This document shows, piece by piece, positions 16,514-25,895 of a DNA stretch of 64,000 bases. The DNA is from Marinobacterium rhizophilum DSM 18822 (GTDB lineage: Bacteria; Pseudomonadota; Gammaproteobacteria; Pseudomonadales; Balneatricaceae). Position 1 is the stretch's first letter. Each line of letters starts with the position of its first letter. Made by a program: the position numbers and the translations under genes. The stretch spans positions 150,243-214,242 of the forward strand of contig NZ_KB899094.1 in NCBI RefSeq assembly GCF_000378045.1, read 5' to 3'. Under the pieces are notes generated by a model, which saw only the letters and a list, made by a program, of their open reading frames with translations, was not told the DNA's origin and did not search any database.

Positions 16514-18010
16514 TCAGGAATCGGGCTGCAGATCGCCCTGTTGCCAGCGTGCTTCGCTGTCGGCCAGGGCCTGGGCGATGTCGCTGAGCTGGGTGGAGGG
16601 CAGTTCGGCGGGCAGGGGATCAAGCCCGGCGCTGGCAAACAGCTGGCCATAGCTGTTACGCAGCTGGGCATAGGCGAGGTCGCGGCGCAGCTGCGCCTGC
16701 AGGGCGTTCAGCTCGCCCTGGATCAGGTCGAGCTCGCCAATCCCCTGGGCCTTGTGACGGTTGCGCAGCTGTTCGACGATCTGGCCGTCGAGCTGGGCCA
16801 GCTCCTGGCTGGTGTGGAACTGCCGCCGGGCTTCATGGAAGTTGGCATTGGCCACATGGACCTGCGCCAGCACCGCCATGGACATCGCCTGGCGCCGTGC
16901 CTGGGCCACGGCTTCACTGGCCTTGGCCACATCGATGGCGGCGGGACCGGAGAGAACATTGAACAGGTTCCAGGTGACCTTGACGCCATAATCGGCCCAG
17001 CTCTGGTTTTCCAGGAAGGAGTTGCTGTCGTAGTGGCCACCGGCCGAGAACTCCAGCCCCGGCAGCAGGCGCAGCATGGCCTTGCGGGTTTCGGCGGCGC
17101 TGATGCGTGTCTGGTAGTCCTGCTCGCGCAGCTCCGGCCGGTTGGTCAGGGCTTCCTCTTCCAGGCGGCTCAGCTCGACCTTGAGCTGCGGTACCTCGTA
17201 GTCACCGGTGCCGGCCAGGCTGAAGTCAGTACCCATCGGCAGGTTGATCAGCGCCGCCAGCTCGGTTTTGGCCAGCGACAGCGCCCGGCGCTGCTCTTCG
17301 AGCTGGCGAGTGGCTTCGATCAGGGCGCGCTGGTAGCCCAGCGCCTGAATCGGATCGCCAATGCGCTGCTCGCTCAGGCGCTGGCTGTTGCTGCGCGCCG
17401 CCTCGACGCGCGCCATCAGGCTGTCGATTTTTGTCAGCAGGCCTTCGGCGGCCATGGCACGCCAATAGGCCGAGCGCACGTCCTGGGTGATGGTATGAAC
17501 CACCTTGCGCCGGCGTTCCTGCACGATCAGGCGCTGATCGGCCTGCTGCTTGGCGCTGACGTAACTGACTCCGAAGTCCAGTACGTTCCACACCATGGTC
17601 AGGTCCGCCACATCACGGTTGCGATCCTGCGAGGTGGAGGGCTCCAGCGACTGGGTACCGGTCTGGATGCTTTCACTGCTGGAGGCGCTGACATTGCTGC
17701 GTCCGACATAGCCGGCCTGCAGTGCCATGCGCGGCAGCATGTCGAAACTGGAGAGGTCGAGCTGGCGGTTGGCCAGTGCCTCCTCCATGATCTTGAGGCG
17801 GCCTTCCAGGTTGTATTTCAGGGCCCGGGCCATGGCATCGTGCAGTGTCAGTGCCCCGGCCAGCGGTTCCTGATCCCTGAACATGTTGAGCAGGTCAGTC
17901 TTGGCCCGCTGTTCGCTGATACTGCGATCGATCGGCTGGCTCGTTACGGCGCAACCGCTGATCGCCAGTACCAGCAGGCTGGTGCTGAAGAGCTTATGGC
18001 TTGTTTTCAT
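16514..18010 (-). CDS. TolC-family outer-membrane efflux lipoprotein
   Basis: 498 residues. The signal peptide ends in a lipobox (LAISGC), so Cys20 should be lipidated. The mature protein has two coiled-coil-rich repeats typical of outer-membrane factors: ALKYNLEGRLKIMEEALANR, then VRSAYWRAMAAEGLLTKIDS and EEEALTNRPELREQDYQTRI. It forms a trimeric channel through the outer membrane. It is 50 bp downstream of the giant adhesin gene on the same strand, and the adaptor genes lie at the other end of the same block. It is therefore the likely exit duct for that locus. Confidence 0.9.
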   Translation of the reverse strand: MKTSHKLFSTSLLVLAISGCAVTSQPIDRSISEQRAKTDLLNMFRDQEPLAGALTLHDAMARALKYNLEGRLKIMEEALANRQLDLSSFDMLPRMALQAGYVGRSNVSASSSESIQTGTQSLEPSTSQDRNRDVADLTMVWNVLDFGVSYVSAKQQADQRLIVQERRRKVVHTITQDVRSAYWRAMAAEGLLTKIDSLMARVEAARSNSQRLSEQRIGDPIQALGYQRALIEATRQLEEQRRALSLAKTELAALINLPMGTDFSLAGTGDYEVPQLKVELSRLEEEALTNRPELREQDYQTRISAAETRKAMLRLLPGLEFSAGGHYDSNSFLENQSWADYGVKVTWNLFNVLSGPAAIDVAKASEAVAQARRQAMSMAVLAQVHVANANFHEARRQFHTSQELAQLDGQIVEQLRNRHKAQGIGELDLIQGELNALQAQLRRDLAYAQLRNSYGQLFASAGLDPLPAELPSTQLSDIAQALADSEARWQQGDLQPDS

Positions 18011-18060
18011 CCTTGGGCCGTCCCCTATTGTCGCGGCTGAATTTCTGTTGTTTTGTCTGC

Positions 18061-21000
18061 TCAGGCGTTTGGTTCGACTAACTGCACCTGGCCCAATGCC
18101 CAGGCCAGGGTATCTATCTGGTCCTGCTCGGTATCCTGCAGCTTCTGTAATTGCTGGCCCAGCGTGGGCGCGCCAAAGATGGTCGGCAGCTCCAGCTCCA
18201 GCTGCGGTGCCGGTTCCGGCACCGTGTCGGAACCGAACACATTCGACAGGGTGCTTTGACCAAAGACACCGGCATCGCCACCACCAAAGCCGAGGAAGCC
18301 GACCGCGCTGCTGTCACCTGCGCCCGTATTGCTGCTGGCGAAAACCTGGGCAATGTAGCTGGGCGCCGGCACGCCGTTGTTGATAAAGATTGTGCCAAGG
18401 GTCGGGATACCGCTGCCCAGCGTGGGTTGTTCAAACAGTGTGGGTGGCTGCAGCGGCGAATCGAAGAACGGCAGCGGTGTTGCCGGCACCGCGGGCGCAG
18501 GGGCCGCAGGGCTCGTGCGCGCCGGGTCTGAACCGAGCGTGCTGGTGAGGAACTCCGGATCGCCGCCCAGGGTGGCGATGGCGTAGTCCGGGCCGGTCAG
18601 CCCGGTGGCCAGGTTGTTACCGGCGGTGTCGACGATGCCGCTGCCTGCGGCATTGAGTGCCAGAGTCAGCGAGCCATTGCCCTCGATGCCGCTGACCAGT
18701 ACGCGATAGGTCTGGCCATCGATCTGCTGCACGCTGTCCAGTGTCCCGACCGCGGTACCGGAGCCCAGCAGGGTGAAGTCGCTGAGGTCAACGCCGGACA
18801 CGTCTTCATCGAAGACCAGTTCGAAAGACAGCTGCTTGGATGCCAGGACATCGTCCTGGAACACGCTGATCGAGACGGCAGAGGGCGCTATGCCGTCGAC
18901 CAGTACCCCTGTGGTGGAGCCGACGCTGTTGAGGGTGGTGCCGGCATCGTTGCCGGCGGCATCACGCAGGGTACTGCCATTGAGTTCAATACTTGAGTCC
19001 AGCGTCACGCCGTTGGTATCGAGCTGGCCGCCGGCGACCGTGAGGCGGAACAGCAGTGCGCTGGTGCCGGAGCCGGAGACATAATCGGCATAGACGGTGC
19101 CACCGGTATCCAGGATCACTGCCAGGCGCGGCGTGCCCCCGGCGGTATCGATTACCACTGAGTCATCGAAAATGACGCTGAAATCGAGGTTCTGTCCGGC
19201 GACATAGGTGCCATTGGCCGGGACGCCGACCGAAGTGACCGCAGGTGCTATGCCATCGATCACCAGGTCGTGCTGACCGGCGAGAGAGTTAACACCTCCG
19301 GTGGCGGGCAGGGCAAGAAGGGCATCCTCATTTGCGGCACTTTTGATCGTTGCGCCATTGAGGGTTAGGGCCCCCGTGGACTGGTAATCCAGGTCGGGGC
19401 TGATATCGCCGGCCTGCACCGTGTAACTGAAGGTCAGTGTATTGGTACCGGAACCGGTGCTGTACGTGGCTTGCCGGTCGGTAGTACCCGTTTCCAGCAG
19501 CAGTGTCGGACTCCCAACCGTCGTGTCCACATTGACGACCCGGTCGAAAGTGACGGTCACGCTGACAATGTCGCCGATTTTATAGCTACCGTCCGCCGTT
19601 GTCGTATGCACCGTGGTAACTTCCGGGTTAATGCTGTTGACCGTGATTGCGATGCTATCGCTGTCGATCTGGGCGCCGCCACTGCCGGAGAGGCCGAGGT
19701 CGTTGCTGTCGATCTGCAGCGAGGCGGCGCCGTTGTAACCCGGTGTGGGGGTGAACGTCAGGCCATCCAGCGCGGTATTGATATCGGCAAGGCTACCCTC
19801 AATGCTGAGCGATGCATCGTTGGATCCGGTACCGCTGATAAAGCTCAATCCGGCCGTGCTTGAGAGAGTCAGCAGTCCATTGCTGGCTGTCAGGCTCACA
19901 CGAACCGTACCGCTGCCGGCATCGGAATCGCTGATCGTTATGGCGTTGCCGTTGGCTCCGCTGAATACCAGGTCCTGGTTCTGGTCGGTGCTTTGTGCCG
20001 CCGGCACGCTGTTGACTGGCGCATCGTTTACGGCGGTCACTGTCACGGTTGATGTGATGGCAAGGTTGGCGGTATCGGCGCCACCGTTTGCGGTACCACC
20101 GTTGTCGGTAATGAGGGTGATGGTCATCACCCGGTCGCCGGCCGTCGGGTCCTCACTGGTGTTGCGGTACGTGATGTTGTCGAGCAGCGTTTGGACCTGG
20201 GCGACGCTGATGCCCCCGAGTGATGTGAAGTCGTAGATGAAGGTGACCGCGTTACCCGATGAGATACCGGCCAACTCGACTACAGCATCGTTAAAATCAA
20301 GGACTTCATTGCTGCCGTCAAAGACGTTTGAAAGTGTTAGCTCCAGGGCGGTGATGGTCTGACCCGCTTCAATCGTGTCGATGGCGACGCCATCGAACAG
20401 ATCCACTGCAGCGGCGCCCTCAATGTAGGTTGGGTTGGTGCCGGTCGCCGTGAGCGTCGGCGCGTCATTTACCGGCGTTACCGCCACGGTCGAGGTGATG
20501 GCGAGGCTGGCGGTATCGTCGCCGCCGTTGGCGGTGCCGCCGTCATCGGTGATACCGGTCAAGGTGACAACCCGGTTGGCCGTATTCGGGTTTTCGCTGG
20601 CATTGCGGTAACTGAGACCATCGACCAATGTAAGCGCCGCAGCGTTGCTGATGCCGCCCAGTTTTCTGAGTTCGACCAGCGCGGTATTGCCAGCCACGCT
20701 GACGCTATAGAACATGCCATTATCAGCCGTGACGCTGGTGTTGCCATCTATGAGTGCGATATCGGTGCCGTCGGCCCGCAGAATTTCGTCGCTACCGTCC
20801 GCCAGGTTGGCCACCGTCAGCGTCAGTTCGAAAATGTTTTGCCCGGCTTCGATCGTGTCGATTGAAACGCCGCTGAACAGATCGACAGCGCTTCCGTTTT
20901 CGGTGTAAGTGGGATCGGTGCCGGTGGCTGTGAGCGTCGGTTCGTCGTTGACGCCAACAACCGTCACGGTGGAGGCGATGGCGAGGCTGGCAGTGTTGTC

Positions 21001-24000
21001 GCCGCCGTTGGCGGTGCCGCCGCTGTCCTGAATGCTGGTCAGGGTGACGACGCGGTTACTGGTGCTGGGGGTGTCACTGTTGTTCTGGTAACTCATGTTG
21101 TCCACCAGGGTCTCGGCGACGTCGACCGAAAGGTTGCCACCGGTCATGGTCACGGTGGCGGTGGTGCCGATCACCATCACCGAGTAGTTGAGGCTGTTGC
21201 CGGCGGTGCTGCCGTTGGTGCCGTGGGTGAGCACGATGGTGGTGCCATCGACGTTGATGCGCTCGTTGCTGCCGTTGGTGACGTTGGTGATGGTGAAGCT
21301 CAGGCCAGTGATCGTCTGGCCGGCCTCCACGGTATTGATGCTGGTGCCGCTGAACAGGCTGGCCGCGGCGCCGCCCTCGGTGAAGGGCGGGTTGCTGGCG
21401 TTGGCGGTCAGGGTCGGCTCGTCGTTGACGTCGACAACGGTAACGGTGGAGGCAATGGCGAGGCTCGCAGTATCGACGCCGCCGTTGGCGGTGCCACCGC
21501 TATCCTGCAGACTGGTCAGGGTGACCACCCGGCTGCTGCTGGGGGTATTGCTATTGTTCTGGTAGCTCATGTTATCGACGAGCGTCTGGGTTGCCGCCGC
21601 TGACAGGCTGCCACCGCTTAGCGACACTGTGGCAGTGGTGCCGGTGACCGCAACACTGTAGCTGAGGCTGCTGCCCGCCGTAGTGCCGTTGGTGCCGTGG
21701 GTCAGCACGACCTGGGTGCCGTCGATATTGAGGATCTCATCGCTGCCGTTGGCGAGATTGGTCACCGTCAGCGTCAGCCCGGAGAGGTTCTGCCCGGATT
21801 CGACGGTGCTGATCGACACGGTGCTGAACAGATCGGCTGCGGCGCCGCCTTCGATAAAGGCCGGGTTGTTACCGGTGGCGGTCAGGGTCGGCGCGTCGTT
21901 GACACCGGTGACGTTGACCGTTACGTCGGCATTGGCACTGGTGCCGCCATCACCGTCGCTGACGGTGACCCTGACGATGCGGGCCCCGGTCGTTGGATCC
22001 GTCGTATCACTGTTCTGGTAGCTGAGCGCCCGCACCAAAACTTGAATGTGGCTCGGCGTGGCATTGGCGTTAAAATTCACCACCAGGTCGTTTCCCGCGG
22101 CGATGTTGTTGCCCAGGGTGCCGATGACAGTGCCTGCGACGGAAACGTTGCTACCCGCCGTGGTGCCGGCGAGCGATACCGTACCGGATGTAGTCAGGCT
22201 GAGAAGGTCTTCTGCCGCATTTTCGCCGGAAGTAATGGTCACGGTCAGGTTGCCGCCGTTGAAATCGGTTGAATCGGCATCACTGAGGGTCGCGTTGCTG
22301 CCGCTATCCAGCAGTACCGAGCCGGCGCCTTCGACATAGCTGACGCTGTCGCCGTTGAGGTTGCTGATGACGGGGGCGGCGTTGAAGTTGCTGACGGTAA
22401 TGCCGTTGCCTGATGCATCGACAATGTTCACCGCGGCATCGGCTCCGGTGTTCCAGTCTTCGGCGGCGGCTAGATTATAGGTTGTGGTGTCGGTCGAGCT
22501 GGTGCCATTTTTGTTGATGATTGCTTGCAGCGCAGCCTTGTCGGTGGCGCTCAGGGTCAGGGTGAAGCTGGTGCCCGAGGTGATTTCGACATCGCTGGTG
22601 TCGGTCAGCGTGTAGGTCGAGCCGCCTTCGCCGGTCAGCGTGAACAGGCTGGCGTCGATATCGTTGCTAGAGCCGCTGCGTTTCAGCAGACCGGTACCCG
22701 TCACCACGAGGGCGCCTGTCGAGGCATCGTAGGTGGCGCTGGTGATGGTCGGTACTGCGACGTTGCTGACGGTGATGCCGTTGCCGGTCGCGTCGACCAC
22801 GTTCACGGCAGCGTCGGCACCGGCCGCCCAATCTTCGGCGGCCGCCAGGTTGTAGGTGGTGGCGCCGGTGGAGCTGGTACCGTTCTTGTTGATGATCTGG
22901 TTGAGCGCGGCCTTGTCGGTGGCGCTCAGCGTCAGGGTGAAGCTGGTGCCGGAGTTGACCTCGACATTGGCCGTGTCGGTCAGGGTGTGGGTGCTACCGC
23001 CTTCGCCGGTGAGGGTGAACTTGTTGGCGACAATATCGTTGGTGGCACCCTGCCTGGACAGGAACCCGGTGCCGGTGACGGCCAGCACTCCGGTGCTGGC
23101 GTCGTAGGTGGCGCTGGTGATCGCGGGAATGGCCACGTTGCTTGCAGTGAATGGACTAAGGCTGTCTGTCACGTTCAGTGCGGCATCCGCGCCCGCGGCC
23201 CAGTCATCTGCCGCCGTGAAGCGGTAGCTCGAGATGTCGGTCGAAAGGCCTCCGTTCTTGTTGACGATCAGGTTGACGCCGGCCTTGTCGGTGGCGCTGA
23301 GCGTCAGGGTGAACGCCGTGCCGGACGTGACCTCGACATTGGCCGTGTCGGTCAGCGTATAGAACGTGCCGCCCTCACCTCTGATAGAGAACTTGTTGGC
23401 GACGATGTCGTTGGTGGCGCCGCTGGCCGACAGGAAGCCGCTGCCAGTGACGACTAGGCTACCGGTGCTGGCGTCGTAGGTGGCGCTGGTGATGGTGGGT
23501 ACTGCGACGTTGCTGACAATAATGCCGTTGCCGGTGGTATCCGAGGTATCGCCACTGGTGACGCTCGCATTCCAGTCATCGGCGGCGGCCAAGTTGAAGG
23601 CCGTGCCGCTGGTGGACGTGGCGCCGTTCTTGTTGGCGATAAGGTTGAATGCGGCCTTGTCGGTGGCGCTTAGGGTCAACGTGAACTGGGTACTCGCATC
23701 GATTTCGACATCGCTGGTGTCGGTCAGGGTATAGGTGCTGCCGCCTTCACCGGTCAGCGTGAGCAGGCTGGCGTCGATATCGTTGCTCGCACCGCTGAGC
23801 TGCTGAAGATCGGAACCGGTGACGACCAGCGTACCGGTCGAGGCATTGTAGGTGGCGCTGGTTATTGTTGGAGCCGGCGGCGGGGCTGGTGGGGCCGTAT
23901 CGCCGCTGAAGCTGTCGATATTGGTAAGAAAGAAATCTGTGCTGGATATACGGACCTCATCGACACCGATAGAATCGAAACTAAGGGTGCCAGAAAATCC

Positions 24001-25062
24001 ATTAATGGCGGTTTTGGCGCTGCTGACCAGAACCCCGCCGAGATAGCCGCCAACGGTTACCGTCGTTCCTCCCGAATTGTTTATATACAGGCTACTAAAG
24101 GTAAAGTCGGTGGCGTCTGCGCGCGCAATGGTCACAAGCTCGGTGCTTGATTCAGTAAGATCACCAGATCGTAAAGTCACAGAGGCTGAGCCGCTTTCAC
24201 CATTTCCGTTATTGTCCCAAACGAAATCTCCACTTCCCCCGTCACTGGTAAAGGTATACGTGAAATCGACCCCGCCGAGGTTGCTGATGAAACTGGTGAC
24301 CTCGAGGCCAACATCGGTATCCAGGCTATCGCTAAAGGCGATGAGCAGGCCGGAATAATTACTCAAATCAAACGACGGGGTTTCGATGCTGCCCTGGGTT
24401 ACCTCCAGTTCCCAGTCCCCACCTCTGTCCGCCGTACCGGTCAAATTGCTGGATGCGGCTATATCGGCCCCGGTTGCGCCGGCCAGTGACTGGATGAACT
24501 CGAAGCCGACGCCGTCGCTGCCCACGTTGCAGCCATATAAAAGAATATCGCCATCTTCGCTCAGCGACTGGCCGATGGCGGAAAGCAGATAGCTGTGCGT
24601 CGATATATCGGCGCTGTCGAGCCAGTCGTTGCCCAGCTTCACCTGGCCGCTGTCGCCGTGGCTGAGAATATGTATCGCATCGATACCCTCACGGCCGGCG
24701 AGAGTATCGGCGATGACCTGCAGGCCATCCGCGGAGGCGCCGAACATCACCACGTCCGCATCCGCCGGCAGTCCGGCCAGCAGTTGCTGGTAATCCTGTA
24801 CCTGGGTGTCGATGAAGACAATTTCCTGGCGGTTGTCGCTACTGGCGGCTGCCGGTGCGATATCGCTATCCAGGGTAGTGGAGGTATCATCCACAGGAGT
24901 TGGTTGGGTACTGGCGTCCGCGGTCTCGGCGACAGTTGCCGCAATGGCGCCATCGAACAGCATGCGTGGTTCCAGCGCCATTGCCAGCGGCGAGCTGACG
25001 CCCGAGAGACGCTCGCTGCCGCTGGTCACCGTTGTGTTACCTGACCTGCCGAACCACTTCAT
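18061..25062 (-). CDS. Giant repeat adhesin with LEPR motif and DUF4347 domain
   Basis: 2333 residues, predicted surface protein. There is no Sec signal; instead the N-terminus carries LEPRMLFDGA (residues 30-39). Residues ~80-240 form DUF4347, including HILSHGDSG (His135) and LYGCNVG (Cys178). After a ~150-residue linker domain come four ~124-residue repeats that begin ITSATYDASTG, then cadherin-like repeats of ~135-160 residues separated by VNDAPTLTATG-type linkers. Several Big/SwmB-like domains follow (VTVTFDRVVNVDTTVGSPTL). A proline-rich segment and a short hydrophilic tail end the protein. No RTX GGxGxD nonapeptides were seen, and no typical type I C-terminus. TolC, HlyD and M50 genes lie on both sides on the same strand. 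Confidence 0.92.
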   Translation of the reverse strand: MKWFGRSGNTTVTSGSERLSGVSSPLAMALEPRMLFDGAIAATVAETADASTQPTPVDDTSTTLDSDIAPAAASSDNRQEIVFIDTQVQDYQQLLAGLPADADVVMFGASADGLQVIADTLAGREGIDAIHILSHGDSGQVKLGNDWLDSADISTHSYLLSAIGQSLSEDGDILLYGCNVGSDGVGFEFIQSLAGATGADIAASSNLTGTADRGGDWELEVTQGSIETPSFDLSNYSGLLIAFSDSLDTDVGLEVTSFISNLGGVDFTYTFTSDGGSGDFVWDNNGNGESGSASVTLRSGDLTESSTELVTIARADATDFTFSSLYINNSGGTTVTVGGYLGGVLVSSAKTAINGFSGTLSFDSIGVDEVRISSTDFFLTNIDSFSGDTAPPAPPPAPTITSATYNASTGTLVVTGSDLQQLSGASNDIDASLLTLTGEGGSTYTLTDTSDVEIDASTQFTLTLSATDKAAFNLIANKNGATSTSGTAFNLAAADDWNASVTSGDTSDTTGNGIIVSNVAVPTITSATYDASTGSLVVTGSGFLSASGATNDIVANKFSIRGEGGTFYTLTDTANVEVTSGTAFTLTLSATDKAGVNLIVNKNGGLSTDISSYRFTAADDWAAGADAALNVTDSLSPFTASNVAIPAITSATYDASTGVLAVTGTGFLSRQGATNDIVANKFTLTGEGGSTHTLTDTANVEVNSGTSFTLTLSATDKAALNQIINKNGTSSTGATTYNLAAAEDWAAGADAAVNVVDATGNGITVSNVAVPTITSATYDASTGALVVTGTGLLKRSGSSNDIDASLFTLTGEGGSTYTLTDTSDVEITSGTSFTLTLSATDKAALQAIINKNGTSSTDTTTYNLAAAEDWNTGADAAVNIVDASGNGITVSNFNAAPVISNLNGDSVSYVEGAGSVLLDSGSNATLSDADSTDFNGGNLTVTITSGENAAEDLLSLTTSGTVSLAGTTAGSNVSVAGTVIGTLGNNIAAGNDLVVNFNANATPSHIQVLVRALSYQNSDTTDPTTGARIVRVTVSDGDGGTSANADVTVNVTGVNDAPTLTATGNNPAFIEGGAAADLFSTVSISTVESGQNLSGLTLTVTNLANGSDEILNIDGTQVVLTHGTNGTTAGSSLSYSVAVTGTTATVSLSGGSLSAAATQTLVDNMSYQNNSNTPSSSRVVTLTSLQDSGGTANGGVDTASLAIASTVTVVDVNDEPTLTANASNPPFTEGGAAASLFSGTSINTVEAGQTITGLSFTITNVTNGSNERINVDGTTIVLTHGTNGSTAGNSLNYSVMVIGTTATVTMTGGNLSVDVAETLVDNMSYQNNSDTPSTSNRVVTLTSIQDSGGTANGGDNTASLAIASTVTVVGVNDEPTLTATGTDPTYTENGSAVDLFSGVSIDTIEAGQNIFELTLTVANLADGSDEILRADGTDIALIDGNTSVTADNGMFYSVSVAGNTALVELRKLGGISNAAALTLVDGLSYRNASENPNTANRVVTLTGITDDGGTANGGDDTASLAITSTVAVTPVNDAPTLTATGTNPTYIEGAAAVDLFDGVAIDTIEAGQTITALELTLSNVFDGSNEVLDFNDAVVELAGISSGNAVTFIYDFTSLGGISVAQVQTLLDNITYRNTSEDPTAGDRVMTITLITDNGGTANGGADTANLAITSTVTVTAVNDAPVNSVPAAQSTDQNQDLVFSGANGNAITISDSDAGSGTVRVSLTASNGLLTLSSTAGLSFISGTGSNDASLSIEGSLADINTALDGLTFTPTPGYNGAASLQIDSNDLGLSGSGGAQIDSDSIAITVNSINPEVTTVHTTTADGSYKIGDIVSVTVTFDRVVNVDTTVGSPTLLLETGTTDRQATYSTGSGTNTLTFSYTVQAGDISPDLDYQSTGALTLNGATIKSAANEDALLALPATGGVNSLAGQHDLVIDGIAPAVTSVGVPANGTYVAGQNLDFSVIFDDSVVIDTAGGTPRLAVILDTGGTVYADYVSGSGTSALLFRLTVAGGQLDTNGVTLDSSIELNGSTLRDAAGNDAGTTLNSVGSTTGVLVDGIAPSAVSISVFQDDVLASKQLSFELVFDEDVSGVDLSDFTLLGSGTAVGTLDSVQQIDGQTYRVLVSGIEGNGSLTLALNAAGSGIVDTAGNNLATGLTGPDYAIATLGGDPEFLTSTLGSDPARTSPAAPAPAVPATPLPFFDSPLQPPTLFEQPTLGSGIPTLGTIFINNGVPAPSYIAQVFASSNTGAGDSSAVGFLGFGGGDAGVFGQSTLSNVFGSDTVPEPAPQLELELPTIFGAPTLGQQLQKLQDTEQDQIDTLAWALGQVQLVEPNA
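20020..21910 (-). repeat. Tandem cadherin-like repeats inside the adhesin gene
   Basis: Four to five units of ~440-480 bp, each coding for VND(A/E)PTLTA ... EGGAA..LF ... GQ.I..L.LT ... ANGG.DTASLAI. Linkers were located near 21900, 21420, 20945, 20465 and 20025. Neighbouring units are similar at DNA level, so unit number may vary by recombination. Confidence 0.8.
22385..23880 (-). repeat. Four ~372-bp tandem repeats inside the adhesin gene
   Basis: Units begin near 23878, 23500, 23130 and 22757 with the codons for P(T/A)ITSATYDASTG and end with D.TGNGI.VSN(V/F). Internal blocks TLTGEGGSTYTLTD and FTLTLSATDKAA recur in every unit. DNA identity between units is high, most obviously between the third and fourth. 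Confidence 0.85.
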
Positions 25063-25179
25063 AACCAGTCTCCATGGTATTGATGTTGCCGTTACATACT
25101 GGGTGGCATCGTCGGAAGATTTTTCTGTTGTAGTGCTGCCGCCTACCCGGGTTGATCACGGGGCGGGCGGCAGCTGTCA

Positions 25180-25743
25180 TCAGCTGCGAGAAGGGAATAA
25201 TCCCTCCAGCGCGATGACATAGTTCATGCCCAGAAACGGATTGCGCGTCTGGACTGGCAGGTTGCCACCGGCCGGGTTCACGGTAACCGGGTTATTGAAC
25301 GGTTCCAGGGTGGTGTCCGCCGCTTGAGTGGTGTAGAGGTTGCCAGCGCGACCGCTGTTGCTGGCGGGGCCGAGCACGGTATTGCTGGCAGGCGCCGGGT
25401 TGGTGTCGGTACTGCTGCTGTTAGCCGGTATGGCAATGCTTGCTGCCGCCCCATGGCTATGGGAAGGCATTTGAGTCTGGTTCAGCGTTACGCTTTCGGC
25501 CCCGCCTGTTTCACCGATGCGGATGGCGCTCAAGCCCGGGCCGTTGCCCATACCGACAGCGCTTCGCCCGCGCAGGTCGGGCAGGGCGAAGGTGGTGCGG
25601 CCATCGCCGCCGTACTGTGTGCCCAGCAATGAAAACAGCGCGCTGTATTGGGAAATGGGCAACAGCTGGCCCTCACAGAATGCCCAGCCACGCGGCGCGA
25701 AGTTGAAGCCGACCAGGCGGATTTCGCCGATAAAGGGTTCCAT
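25180..25743 (-). CDS. Phage-tail-collar / MdpB-like protein
   Basis: 187 residues. It opens MEPFIGEIRLVGFNFAPRGW with AFCEGQLLPISQYSALFSLL next, then GTQYGGDGRTTFALPDLRGR. This is the tail-collar domain seen in short tail fibres and in microcystin-dependent protein MdpB homologues. The Ser/Thr/Asn-rich second half (SMPSHSHG, NSSSTDTNPAPASNTV) ends in GMNYVIALEGLFPSR, also conserved in the MdpB group. No signal peptide is present. No other phage gene is nearby. It lies 117 bp upstream of the adhesin gene on the same strand, so it may be a second exported surface protein. Confidence 0.85.
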   Translation of the reverse strand: MEPFIGEIRLVGFNFAPRGWAFCEGQLLPISQYSALFSLLGTQYGGDGRTTFALPDLRGRSAVGMGNGPGLSAIRIGETGGAESVTLNQTQMPSHSHGAAASIAIPANSSSTDTNPAPASNTVLGPASNSGRAGNLYTTQAADTTLEPFNNPVTVNPAGGNLPVQTRNPFLGMNYVIALEGLFPSRS

Positions 25744-25895
25744 AACTTATCTCCTTGTTTCTCTTGTTGTGAGCGGGCATCCATGGGCTGTCCGCGGCTT
25801 TCTGCCTTAATGGCAAGCTTCGAATATCAGCCTGCCGGGTTGTACAACCGCCATTAGGCGACCGACGGCCCGGCGATGCCGATGCAGTTTGTTCT

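Noticed and set aside
16367-18040. 557-codon frame antisense to the TolC-like gene
   Set aside because: Gln/Gly/Val-rich antisense composition and no motif; the minus-strand lipoprotein is well supported.
18061-25062. Adhesin as a classic RTX type I substrate
   Set aside because: No GGxGxD nonapeptide array or typical RTX C-terminus was seen, and no ABC exporter is nearby.
25180-25743. Prophage remnant around the tail-collar gene
   Set aside because: No integrase, capsid, tail or lysis genes nearby; the MdpB-type protein occurs outside phages.
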